From: Arthrobotrys musiformis
Taxonomy: Eukaryota; Ascomycota; Orbiliomycetes; Orbiliales; Orbiliaceae
Assembly: GCA_036971715.1 (NCBI GenBank)
Contig: JAVHJL010000001.1
Span: 1 to 64,000, forward strand
DNA: 64,000 nucleotides
Reading direction: 5' to 3'
Below the pieces are notes generated by a model. The model was not told the origin of the DNA. It worked only from the letters and a program-made list of their open reading frames with translations, and made no database searches. Below, in pieces: positions 20,871 through 31,191 of the stretch (positions are counted from its first letter, which is position 1; every line of letters begins with the position of its first letter). A program made the position numbers and the translations under genes.

Positions 20871-22960
20871 GTGGGCTGAGGCCCCGATGGCCATCAATTT
20901 CATATTTTATCTTTTGTTTTAGCTTCAATGTTCTAGAAGTATTTTAGTTCAACGGTCTTCAATCGTATTGTGTATAAAACTGGAAACTGATTTTCATAAT
21001 ATTGGCTCTATAATCTATGGCTTCGAATCGCCTCCACCTAACCCGGGCATCTGATTAAGACGAAGTTAGTGCCTCTGACTAAAAGTCAAATTTTGGGCTC
21101 AAATCCCCTCCCTTGATAAATTATTTATAGCTTTATGACGTCCAGGCGCGAGTGCACGTGCACTCGTACAGAGATCTTCAACCACTCGCCTATGGCGTCT
21201 AGACCCGATTATAGCGTTGACCGCCAAGAGTTAGATAGACGACATACAAGGCTGTTTCACAGCCCGACTATGGCATTAATGCCGCCACGAATATTAACGA
21301 TATTAATACAGTCTGATTTCACGCTTGAGCGAGACGCGGCCTACAGTGAATTCGATTCCAATAGCGCTGTTTTAATGTAGTAGTAGTAAAGGCTAGCCTC
21401 TGCGTTAGGCACCCGGTCTCGAGGCGAGATAAAGGCTTTCCAAAACCTATTCTATCTGCACCTATATATATATACTTGTTTACAGAGAAGCTGTGACCCC
21501 TTCTATCCGACAAAGGTGTAGCGTCGATCCTTTATGGACGCTCTATTGTACCTTTAAATGTTCTCTGACCCTTTGGCTACTTCTAGTCTCATTTAGGCTG
21601 AGGTAAGCTTCAATTTCATTTACTAAAACCTTTTATCTCTTACTCTTAGCTACCTGATGCCAGGCTGATGCTTGTAATTGTAACTAGGGAACTAGTTGTG
21701 AACTTCCTCTACGGTATCACATCTAAACACATTTTCGGGGCGTGGGCCGGCACATATGCATGAAGGGATATAATGCGGCGCACCCGCGCAGCTGCATGGG
21801 TGCGTAGGCTTAATAGTTTGGAGGTTAAATACTCCTTGTGCGCAACCAGGCTTAATAGCTAACAGTGCTGCCAGTCCCAGAACGTCCAGAACTGGAAACA
21901 GCGCTGCTAGGCTCAGGAACGAAGCGAAAGGACAGCTCGGTTCGGCCATAGCTAGGCCAACAATACCGCGAAGTCGTCAATAGACGCCCGGGTAACACAA
22001 CAAAGCTAAGCCAAAATGTAGTGGAAACTTGTGTTGAAAATGTTGTAAATCCGTAGGGTCGAGACGTTTGACCGCGATCTAACTCGAATAGGCTCCATGG
22101 ATCCAATAATTAAATTTTAAAATATTTCTCTTCGATTTACAGCCTTACTCAGCACCAGTTTTAGTGAGCTCGATCGTGCCAATTAAAAAATATATCAATT
22201 CGGAAGCCGATACCGGGGGAATGCTACTCAGAGGCCTTTGGGAGGCATCAACAGCGGTATTGAAGGAGAGTATATATTGGTACAGTACGGGTCATTTTTT
22301 AAACCCCGTTTCGAATGTTGAATGAAGTCCCGCACTCTCCCTGCGCAGTCAGACCTAATTGTGTTTCTTCAGAAATTGAAATATTTAGTTGAATATATGT
22401 GCTAGTACGGTGATCGATCATGGAATCGTGACTGGTACCACAGCTGACCAAGGGTACCAGCGAAACTTTCGAAAAGCCTATTCGTAGGCTAGAACTTTCG
22501 TGTATGCCTGTAGCCGTGGGAACTTTATCTAACTAGCTAGAAGGACGAGTCTCAGAGAGATTCCAGCTGTTCCCAAGCTGCTGAACTTTATTTCAATTCT
22601 TGAATCCGTGCGTCAAGCCATGTGCTTCATTGATCACCCCAAGTTTCAGCGCCACCACCGAGATCAGCTCAGCTACAAAGGAAGCGGGGCGAATGTCAAA
22701 CCATCTGCACTGCATATACAAGCGTATATCCACAGTCACTCGACCAAAACAGCTGCCCGAGAAGACGTAATATACGTATACCTTTTATAAGTTTTCTCGG
22801 TCCTTCTAGCGAAATATAGACCAGCGATAAATTCTCTGAAAGACGCCCAATATTGTCTGGTCTCGTTCCCAGCCGCACAAAAGAGGACCAATCTATCATT
22901 GCGGATAGTACACAGCGAGGGATCGTGTGTCGCTACCGCCACGCCTCCGCCCTGGCAGCC
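20871..22960. other. 2.1-kb intergenic stretch
   Basis: No supportable gene. Contains an 18-bp perfect palindrome (21149-21166) and a tRNA-like fragment with a box-B-like GGCTCAAATCC (about 21056-21112). A TATAA at 22786-22790 suits the next gene. Confidence 0.5.
21149..21166. repeat. 18-bp perfect palindrome with CACGTG core
   Basis: CGAGTGCACGTGCACTCG reads the same on both strands and is centred on an E-box. It could be a bHLH binding site or a chance inverted repeat. Confidence 0.8.
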
Positions 22961-23977
22961 ATGTCGTTACCGTTATACTTCGAACTCAGCTGGTCTATTT
23001 TGAGCACGATAGGGCTTGTTACATTTATGATCGCTTGGATGGTTGCCGGGATAGTTCACCTTACAACGATCACTATGATACCAATTGTGGTGTCTGGAGC
23101 ATGCGCCGTAGCGAATGGCTTGTGTTACTACGCTTTCTACGGCTCATACCCAGTGAAATCAAGGGCAGTAGCGGCGGGGTTTGCGGATATATTCTGGTTC
23201 ATCCAAGAAGCCGGTCTATCAATGTACTCCTACCAGATTCTGGCCAAGGTTCTCCAACGGCGACAAAAAACGGTTTTTATGGTACTATTTTGGAGCTGCA
23301 CAGCGGTTATACTTGGTTGCCGGCTTGGTATTATGATATCCAGGATCGGAGAAATCCAAAACCCAGAAGAATCGCTACAGACAAGAATAAATCGGCTTCA
23401 CATGGCGTATTTTATCATGATTGCCCTTGTAGAGACGATCAGCGCATTCTTCCTGCTTCGAACATTTGCCAGTGCCAAGCGTGCTGGCGCCGCTGTTCAA
23501 TCATGGACAGCTAAAGGGCTATTTGAGCTTCTATCAAGAAGTGCTGAGATTAGACTTGCTACATTGTGCCCAATTGGTATCACTCGAGCAATTACATATT
23601 CATTTCAAGCCACCGCCCAATCAGCTACCAACACGGCGAGCCAACTAGACCGCTTTGTTTACACTTTGGAATGCCTTTTCCCGATAGTCATGATTGTCGA
23701 TGTCCTCGCCTCGAAATTGACATACTCGAGAGCTACCTCGACGAATAGCGATAGGAGCCGTAGCAGATCCAGAGCTGGTGGGACATCAACGGGGCTTGGT
23801 CCTGGTCCACCGAACGGTATTGAGGTCGAATTCTCGATTCGGACAGAGTTCGAGTCGTCGAAACGAAAACACAACCAACCTGTTCGAATGTCATCACAGC
23901 ACACGGATTCTGAAGAAACCATTCCAGTCGCTAATCGTGGGGCTGAAGTTGGCCTTTCTGCGAGTTGTCATGTCTGA
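22961..23977 (+). CDS. Seven-helix membrane protein, family not recognised
   Basis: Single exon, 338 aa. The first in-frame ATG is 22961; a TATAA ~170 bp upstream supports it. Hydrophobic segments lie at about 8-30, 32-58, 68-95, 104-128, 148-170, 200-215 and 230-250, giving probably seven helices with little N-terminal tail. Loop 2-3 carries YGSYPVKSR and helix 3 EAGLSMYSYQIL. The last ~85 residues form a hydrophilic cytoplasmic tail rich in Ser, Arg and Thr (DRSRSRSRAGG) with many potential phosphorylation sites. The topology resembles a fungal receptor-like 7TM protein, but no CFEM domain or known GPCR motif was seen. Function not assigned. Confidence 0.7.
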   Translation: MSLPLYFELSWSILSTIGLVTFMIAWMVAGIVHLTTITMIPIVVSGACAVANGLCYYAFYGSYPVKSRAVAAGFADIFWFIQEAGLSMYSYQILAKVLQRRQKTVFMVLFWSCTAVILGCRLGIMISRIGEIQNPEESLQTRINRLHMAYFIMIALVETISAFFLLRTFASAKRAGAAVQSWTAKGLFELLSRSAEIRLATLCPIGITRAITYSFQATAQSATNTASQLDRFVYTLECLFPIVMIVDVLASKLTYSRATSTNSDRSRSRSRAGGTSTGLGPGPPNGIEVEFSIRTEFESSKRKHNQPVRMSSQHTDSEETIPVANRGAEVGLSASCHV

Positions 23978-24195
23978 CGGGTAATATATCGATGTTTGAG
24001 GTTTTCTAGAAATTGACTCCGGATCAACGTTAACCCGTTAATCAACTCCACGGCAGTACAATTTATGTCGCGTTTCTTCTGACACACGTACTTTTTTAAA
24101 ATCTTTGTGTGTTCCCACATCGTATTATATTAGGTTGCAAGCTTGGCTCCTACGCTCATATATGGAGAAATGCATAGCTATTTATATAGTCCAGT

Positions 24196-25053
24196 CTATT
24201 TACTGCCCGAAGTTACAATAGCATACATCGTAAGCTCCACACCACTCCCATTGGTCGACGGAGAATACATATCTTCGATTAACTGGCGGAAGGAAAGCAT
24301 GAATTCTTCGCGCGTTTGATCATCCCAAGATTTTACGGTTGGGCTCACATGCCTTAGAAATTCTGCAAAAGCACTTGCGCCCATTTCTTTGGTGGGTTGC
24401 CGATTAATACAAGGGATAGTCTCCACTTTGATACTGTGAAAACCTGCCTGTCGGAGATTTTTCTGGCAATTTTCTGGGTCCATCCAGTTCTTGACCTGCG
24501 GCAGGATGATAGGCTCTTTAGCGTCCGGGAACAATTTTTCATACGTGGAAATTGCAGCTGTGGGCCACCGAACGTCACTCCAAGATGTGACCCCAACCCA
24601 TCCGCCGGGCTTTAATGTTCTATACATCTCCGCCAGGCCTTTTTTGTCGTCTGGAAACATGAAGACGCCGAGAGAACTGATCGAATGCGTGAACTTCTCA
24701 TCTTCAAATGACAAGGCTTGCCCGTCCATTTGCTGGACGCTGACAGTATCCCAACCCCCCCGCTCTTTGTATGAGTTGGCGATTTCGACCATTCCCTGGG
24801 CGTAGTCCGTTGCAAATATATGAGGGAGTGGATCAATGCCTCGAGTCAATATTTCACTGGTGACGACGGCGGGTCCACAAGCGTTGTCGTGGATAATAGA
24901 GTCTGACTTGATTGGATGCCTCTCTTTTGAGTGTGAGAGTAGAGCCCTGACGATGTCGTTTTGGGCACCCCCAAGCCCATTTTTATACTTCCTCGCCATT
25001 TCATCGAATATCTCAGAAGGCATGCTCAACTTCTCTGTTTGAGCAGTCGTCAT
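24196..25053 (-). CDS. SAM-dependent class I methyltransferase
   Basis: Single exon, 285 aa, no signal peptide, so probably cytosolic. Motif I is IIHDNACGPAVVT (around residue 55), the SAM-binding glycine loop with an Ala replacing one Gly. The acidic residue of motif II is in IFATDYAQGMVE. Post-I and motif IV-like elements are QMDGQALSFEDEKFTH and SLGVFMFPD. Motif V-like is RTLKPGGWVGVTSW. This arrangement matches UbiE/COQ5-type and secondary-metabolite small-molecule methyltransferases. The substrate cannot be told from sequence. No backbone synthase gene is nearby, so a cluster role is not supported. Confidence 0.87.
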   Translation of the reverse strand: MTTAQTEKLSMPSEIFDEMARKYKNGLGGAQNDIVRALLSHSKERHPIKSDSIIHDNACGPAVVTSEILTRGIDPLPHIFATDYAQGMVEIANSYKERGGWDTVSVQQMDGQALSFEDEKFTHSISSLGVFMFPDDKKGLAEMYRTLKPGGWVGVTSWSDVRWPTAAISTYEKLFPDAKEPIILPQVKNWMDPENCQKNLRQAGFHSIKVETIPCINRQPTKEMGASAFAEFLRHVSPTVKSWDDQTREEFMLSFRQLIEDMYSPSTNGSGVELTMYAIVTSGSK

Positions 25054-25720
25054 TATACGTATCGTGGGGTCGCGGTACGCTCACGTCGGATATGGACGAG
25101 TAGTTGAGGCGTGACGACGTCACAGTGTACTGCAATGATATTATGCCCAATCGCGTTGCTAACCTAAGCTAAGACTTGAACATGTTGTCCTGATATTCCA
25201 CCTCCAATACATCAAAGCTGTATCCTCTTTATAGCAAATTTTGGAGACTAACTACTCGCTGATGCTCATAGATCCATTCCCCTTCTTGTCGGTTACATGT
25301 CGGAAACTTTTATAGTCAAGGAGAACACCGTTGAAGGGTTGTGTTCGGCTTATAAATCATCTCACAGGCAAGCATCCTGCATCTTGGCGCCTTGAAACGA
25401 TTGGAACTGAAGGTGGGACCTGTTTGACGTCCAATCACAGTTGAGGGGAGCCCGATTATGGCATGGAACAGGGTTCGAGCATCAGCTTTTAGCAACTGAC
25501 AACAGCGATGTTAACTTTAGAATTCCCCCGACATACCGACAAATGGCGGTAAAATAGGCGACATGTGAGTGTCATATTTGTCTGTTTAACTTCAGGTTTT
25601 GTGGCCTGGTAAGCGGACGTGTTATCGGAGACCCAGAATGGTGTCAAACAGCGAGGGCTCAAAAAGATTTGGTCAAACTAAGAAAAATAAAAAAGAGCCC
25701 CGGCCCGGGGCTAGAAACAC
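25054..25720. other. Intergenic
   Basis: 667 bp between the methyltransferase start and the GH128-like pseudogene end. No gene seen. Confidence 0.55.
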
Positions 25721-26707
25721 TTAGACTACAAGCTCCTCTGCAAAAAAATAGGTTCTTCCAGTCGGTTTCAGTCGACCGTTGTTATCCAAGAGAGCCGCAT
25801 TTGGTCCAACATTACTAACCAGCTCTCTCGAAGCCCCAAAATATGAATATCTCTCGATGTAGGGTGTTGCATCGAGTTGTGGGAGAGCTTGTTTGAGGTA
25901 TGCTTTGGTACCTTCGAATGTGTCTTTGGAGTCGGCAAATTCGGTTACCCAGATGGGAAGAGCAGGATATAGCTTATGATACTTCTCAAGATGGGCTTTG
26001 AGACTTGAAGCTGGCCGTAGTGATGCAGGCAAATGACGTCAAATGTGCAAGTACTGCAAGCAGTAAAAAAGCTGCGAGATCGTTAGAAAAATACCACAAA
26101 CCCAACACGAAAAGAGCCGCAGATCCTAGAAAAAAGCTCCCAAGGATGTTTTAGAAGCTCACCTAGATATCCAATTAAATCCATCAGGACTAGAAGAAAT
26201 AGCGGGTGTACACAATTTAATCCCTTGGGAAGACAATGGCTGGACGTATTGTTTCCAAAGTGTTGCAGCATCTGTGGGTGACAAATCGGATCCACCCCAC
26301 TTATGCGGAATGTCGGGTTCATTGAACCCTAGAACATATCTGAGACCGATCGCGAATACGTTAGTTATATCCTGTCATATAGTAAATGTAATATAATACA
26401 AATATAAGTACCGAACTGTCCCACCACCTGCTTTGATTTTGTTGACGTTGCCTTGGATACTTTTAGCCTGGTCTCTTCCCCAAACCATGGGGATAAACTC
26501 CCACTCCGAGGATGCAAGCTGGGAGCTTGGTAGCTGTCCGTAGTTGTAGTACTAGGTGATAACATTACCAGAACCCGAAAACGCCTGGTAATCCGTGGGG
26601 TAGCTGCTATTGTAAAGGAAGACTAATCCCCGCTTAGCGTTTTTCTGAGGGGATTCAGCAAACGTCCCGCCCCAAAGGAGGACAAAAAAGACTAGGATTA
26701 TCAACAT
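25721..26707 (-). pseudogene. Decayed GH128-like (Asl1-type) glucanase gene
   Basis: Recognisable exons are 26412..26707, 26163..26339 and 25721..26071, with normal GT-AG introns of 72 and 91 nt. The first exon encodes a signal peptide and KRGLVFLYNSSY. The second has the catalytic-site strand VLGFNEPDIP and WKQYVQPLSSQGIKL. The third has FDVICLHHYG and, in another frame, LPIWVTEFAD plus the family C-terminus (ATPYIERYSYFGA). Two lesions break it. A TAG at 26552-26554 stands where the family has Trp (before YYNYG). A one-base frame change lies near 26008-26018, after HHYG. Intact relatives hydrolyse beta-1,3-glucan outside the cell. Splice sites and both catalytic Glu regions remain, so the decay is recent, or one lesion is an assembly error. 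Confidence 0.8.
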
Positions 26708-29180
26708 GACGGCAATTTTGTGGTAGATTGGAGAAGAAGCTTGGATAAAACGTGAGGAAGGTTCGCGATCTATATATATATTAGACTACTAGACACTCGG
26801 CTTGTCAATGATTGTTAGATATAGGTGAAGTACTCAACGAAGTGTAGAGCTAGCGGATCCGATCGACGGATATCCAACGATGCTGGTAATTTTCACAGGT
26901 ACTTTAATTCGGCTTAGCGGGGCATTTCCTGGATAAGAGTACAGATCGACACTGAGGGGGTGATTGGCTTAGTCAAGACAGCGTGAGGAGGCTAGCTGGT
27001 GATGATGGACGAAAGGCGGAGATGGTGGTTGTAAGCTCGGGTGTGCGCGATGGAATCATCTCAATTCAGGTTCTCAACACAGTCTGCCGGCCCTAGAAGC
27101 GGAAAGTTGTTGATGCAATAATATTGATATATTGATATGTATTCCCATCAACGAGCGCGAACCGTGGGTACGTTACTCAAGTACTGTCCCGATGCTTCTC
27201 CTACCACGAATGAAGACTCCGCCCTCTTAAGTACTCTAGGGCGATCATATATTAGTCCTATCATACTCGAATCGTGACAGGTAGCTAGGTCTTTGCTATA
27301 TGCTCTGTATCTGGTATACGTATATACCTAGGTAAATACCTATATCTCTCCAGGTCTGTAAATCTAGTATGAAAACAATTATATCGCTGGCTTATGATAA
27401 CAACATCATCGCATCTCCATATAATCCACACATGCTCTACCAAAATCAACGTCGACTGTCCGTCAATTTGAGCAGCCTGCTCGACTCCAATCGAGAAATC
27501 TGCCTAGGCCGACTACAGACAAATATCTTGCGGATCAAAATAAAACGTTGCATGACTCATTTCTCCCAGCCTTACATCTGGCTAGCAATTTTGATTTTTC
27601 GGATCGAGAAACATCACCAGCAAGATATCCTACTCGAGAAGGACTTCGGCCCAGACATTCCGGAAAACTCGAAACGTATCACCGAACCAAGTCAGCCATC
27701 GGGCATAGCGGGTCATAACTCCAGCTTTGGATACTTCCCCACCTTATCATCCGTCTTCCAGCTTAGGGTGTCATTTGATTCTGGAACCCATAATCTGGCT
27801 AGCTATTTTTCTCAAATATTAATTTCTTTTAGCTTTCGAAGAAAGCCCCGAAGTGCGATAGTGACGTAGTTAGATGGCTCTTTGAAATCTAGCGATATGA
27901 TGACAAACCTTTCTACAGAGATTTTGAGCTTGAGAAATGCTGGTTGAGGTACTTACGTATAATATATGCATATGGTCCGGGTTCCAGGGCAATACAGGGA
28001 ATTATCTTGAGAAAGAACTTCTTCCTAATCTTGCAGGGTTGTATGGGGCAAATTTACCAAACATTACCAACGTTTTTGAGACGCAGGGAATTTGGACCAA
28101 TTTCGAAATTCCAGGAAACGCACCAACAGGGATAGGTGGCTACCAAGAGTTTCTTGGGTGGTATCCGCGTCACTAAAACAAATTGCAATAACGTGATTCA
28201 TCATCTTCGAAGGTAAATATATCCCGTCTATAATGGATTCGTTGATGAGTATTCATAAATTCTCGTACATGTACATGAGCTCATTGAACCCATTGGCTTG
28301 CATATTTTTTTTTTAACCCTCGAGGCAACACGTGAACCTCAGAATGCAACATCGAAGAGAAGTGTGGATATCAACCCCGTTTTGGGGCGTAGCCCATAAA
28401 TGCTGCCTTTGGAAATCGCGCGGAGAATCCAGCAATCCTGTTTCCATAGTCCATGACTTCGTGATTACTATCGATAGAAATTACCCCTTTCCAACCCGAT
28501 AGCCACGTCTTTATATGCCGGTTTTGCCGGTCTTCGTACCTTCACCATTTGCCCACCAAAGAAAACTAACCAAAAGAGGATGCCAATCCGACCAACTGCT
28601 ACCAAACAGCGCCCCACATTCAAGCCTGCAGGGCCTTGCCATGCGGCCTCGTAATCCATAACAATGACCAGGGGGGCGGGAGATGGACCACTAGCGAATT
28701 TGGGCCGGCGCACCTTCTTTAAGACACGCCACCACGCTGGTTTCCGGAGTATTGGCGCCCAAAGAGCAAAGGTCCTCTTTGGGGCTCAAATATTTCGCGG
28801 TGAGGGAAGATGTTTTCTGTTGGATAAATAGAATAGAACGCCCCTCCCGACGCCAACACCGCAGTTGTTGACTACCAGCTATTTTTTTAAATTTCATTTT
28901 TTGCCTTTAACTGTAATATCAGTCTTGTTGCTTCGTATCGGGCTGATCAGCTCTGTCACTCGTTATCAGCGGCCCTTTAAACTTATTTCACGTACCCTCA
29001 TTACTTGGGTGCTTCTCACTCGTTATACTTAGGCATAATAATAAAATTTTTTTTATTCTCAAGGGTGAAATTGCACCCAGAAAGCCGATATATCGCCATA
29101 TATACCTATCTATCTAGCTACCAAGCGATCGCGACCTGAAACCGAGTGGTATATAGATACATCATCGAACAAATTTCAAA
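26708..29180. other. 2.5-kb intergenic stretch
   Basis: Two + strand open frames (27369-27869, 27937-28176) have no recognisable domain, signal peptide or splice partner and were not called. Many short AT repeats near 27290-27350. TATATA at 29097 is a likely promoter element for the GH16 gene. Confidence 0.45.
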
Positions 29181-30452
29181 ATGACAGGGACCATCTTTTC
29201 CTATACCTCCCTTCTCCCACTTCTAGCCCTGTCTTCGGTGTTTGCAACTCTGGGGAACTCCACGCCAATTATGAAGCGAGCAAACGTTCCAACTTCGAAG
29301 GCGGGGTACAATAGAGTCTGGTACGAAAATTGGGGTCATAAAGACGGCATCACACATAACTGGGTCTTCAATTTGGGAACTTCCTATCCTGGGCAAGTCG
29401 CTCAATGGGGTACCGGAGAAATCCAAACATATACCAACAAGGCCGAAAACATTAAGATTGTCAACAAGATTCTCTGGATCACGCCAAAGAAGAAGACTGA
29501 TTCAAAGGGAAAGGTCACTTGGACTTCTGGTCGTCTCGAAGGCACCAGAGCTAACAAATGGGCCTGTGCGGATGGCAAAAAGATGGTCGTAGAGGCATCA
29601 ATAAAGCTTGGTAGTGCTGGGGAGGCTCAACAAAAGGGTATTTGGTATGTAAAACATCAAATGCGTTGGAACGATATATATCGCAATCTTGAGACAAACA
29701 TTTATACGTATATATACATGGCGCATACGCCTGCACAAGTAAGAGAGTGGCTGACCAGATAACCTACCACAAGGCCTGCATTCTGGATGCTTGGAGACGA
29801 TTTTCGTACACGAGGATACAAAGGATGGCCAGAAATTGGTACGAAGAACCACCGAATTTATAGAACGTAACATGCTTATGGAACACTCAACTCACGTTTA
29901 TAATACAATTACAACAATACCACAGGCGAAATAGATATTATGGAATCCGTGAACGGAAAACGTCAAACCTGGGGACTAATTCACTGCGGGATGTACGACG
30001 GCCAGATCCCAATTAGAGGGCCATGTAACGAACCCGACGGAAAGGGTGGATATGTTAAAGGGATCGGCCGCGGACTTTGGCACACCTATGGTATCGAAAT
30101 TGATAGAACATCCAAAAACTGGAAAAACGAGACAATTACATGGATCATCAATGGCGTTCGCCATCACTCCATTACTGGCTCTCAGATCAACAACGCTTCC
30201 GCATGGTAAATAATTATACCCTGGTCTCGAGACTAAATTATACCCTCTTTGCAAGCCTAATCGCTCGGAAATGGCTAACGAAATTGCAGGAACTATCTCG
30301 CCCACCAAAAAATGTTCATCTTGCTCGACGTTGCGGTTGGTGGTGGCTTCCCCAACGGCGTTGAAGGAGGCCTCACCCCATATTCGACAACTATCGATGG
30401 GGACAGCGTTGGAATGCAAGTTGACTGGGTAGCCGTCTGGCAATCAACTTAG
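29181..30452 (+). CDS. Secreted GH16 beta-glucanase
   Basis: Exons 29181..29644, 29774..29838, 29926..30205, 30290..30452; product 323 aa. Extracellular endo-beta-glucanase acting on beta-1,3(4)-glucans. Signal peptide of about 22 residues, then a possible Kex2 site (MKR at 31-33). The fold elements follow in order: FNLGTSYPGQVAQWGTGE, TSGRLEG, WPAFWML, the catalytic EIDIME (Glu178 nucleophile, Asp180, Glu183 acid/base), WHTYGIEID and the final MQVDWVAVWQ. The second exon is only 65 nt; the intron after it ends two bases before the Glu178 codon. All four junctions restore conserved sequence. The length is normal for the laminarinase-type group. The nearest neighbour is the decayed GH128 glucanase gene. 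Confidence 0.92.
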
Positions 30453-31191
30453 ATACCCCTCTTCCCACTTTACCGGCCACAGTTTTGATTAGATTCTTTT
30501 GTACATGCCTCATATATATTGCAATACATTGGCTTTGAGCGCTACTGCCATAATACAATTAATTATTCCTCCTCAAGTTTTGCGCATGAATAATTTGTAT
30601 ATCAACGCATAGCTGATTACCTCGGCACTACCTCGGGACGCTATGGTGACGAGACAAACATAAGCGCTCCCTTTATGGAACTCTAAGTCGATAATACATT
30701 CTACATGATACAAGTAGTCAGGCAAACCTTGAGCAGGAAAAACTACGGACAATATGATATGAGTGGCATATATGGACAAATATTGGGCCCGGAAGGAAAC
30801 TAAAAGGACACCCGGGGGTTGAGAACAGAAATGAAGATTTTGTACAATCGTCTAGATACATCAATCATAACTTTCTAAAATGGTATCTAGCAAAAAAATA
30901 AATGAAATATGAGTTGAAGCTGAAAAATCAAAAATCGCCACGGAGGAGTTCGCGATCTCCTAGTCAAGGAAATCGCGGATCGAATTTCTTACGAGGTCAT
31001 ATCAAGCAGAGCAAATAGAGGGGTTCTAGAAAAGGAAATTTTTAAATGGGGAGGACCTTTAAAAAATGGTCTTGAGGTATTCAGCGTTTTTGTTTAAACG
31101 AGTTATTTCTGTGTCTAGGGGCAGCTCTTGGCTCAAGCTCGAACGGAAATACTTTATAGTAGAACATCTCGTAAGATGTGTCCCGTGTCTG
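30453..31191. other. Intergenic between convergent genes
   Basis: 739 bp of 3' flanks of GH16 (+) and BTA1 (-). No gene seen. Confidence 0.55.

Noticed and set aside
26540..26575. Short intron that would remove the TAG in the GH128-like gene
   Set aside because: The only candidate donor/acceptor pairs give introns of 17-35 nt and wrong frames; too short for fungal splicing.
27369..27869. 166-codon + strand open frame
   Set aside because: Long and ATG-started, but no domain, signal peptide or membrane pattern and an irregular composition. Possibly a relic; not supported as a gene.
27937..28176. 79-codon + strand frame ending in FLGWYPRH
   Set aside because: Composition is protein-like, but no upstream exon or family could be identified. 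It may be the end of a decayed gene.
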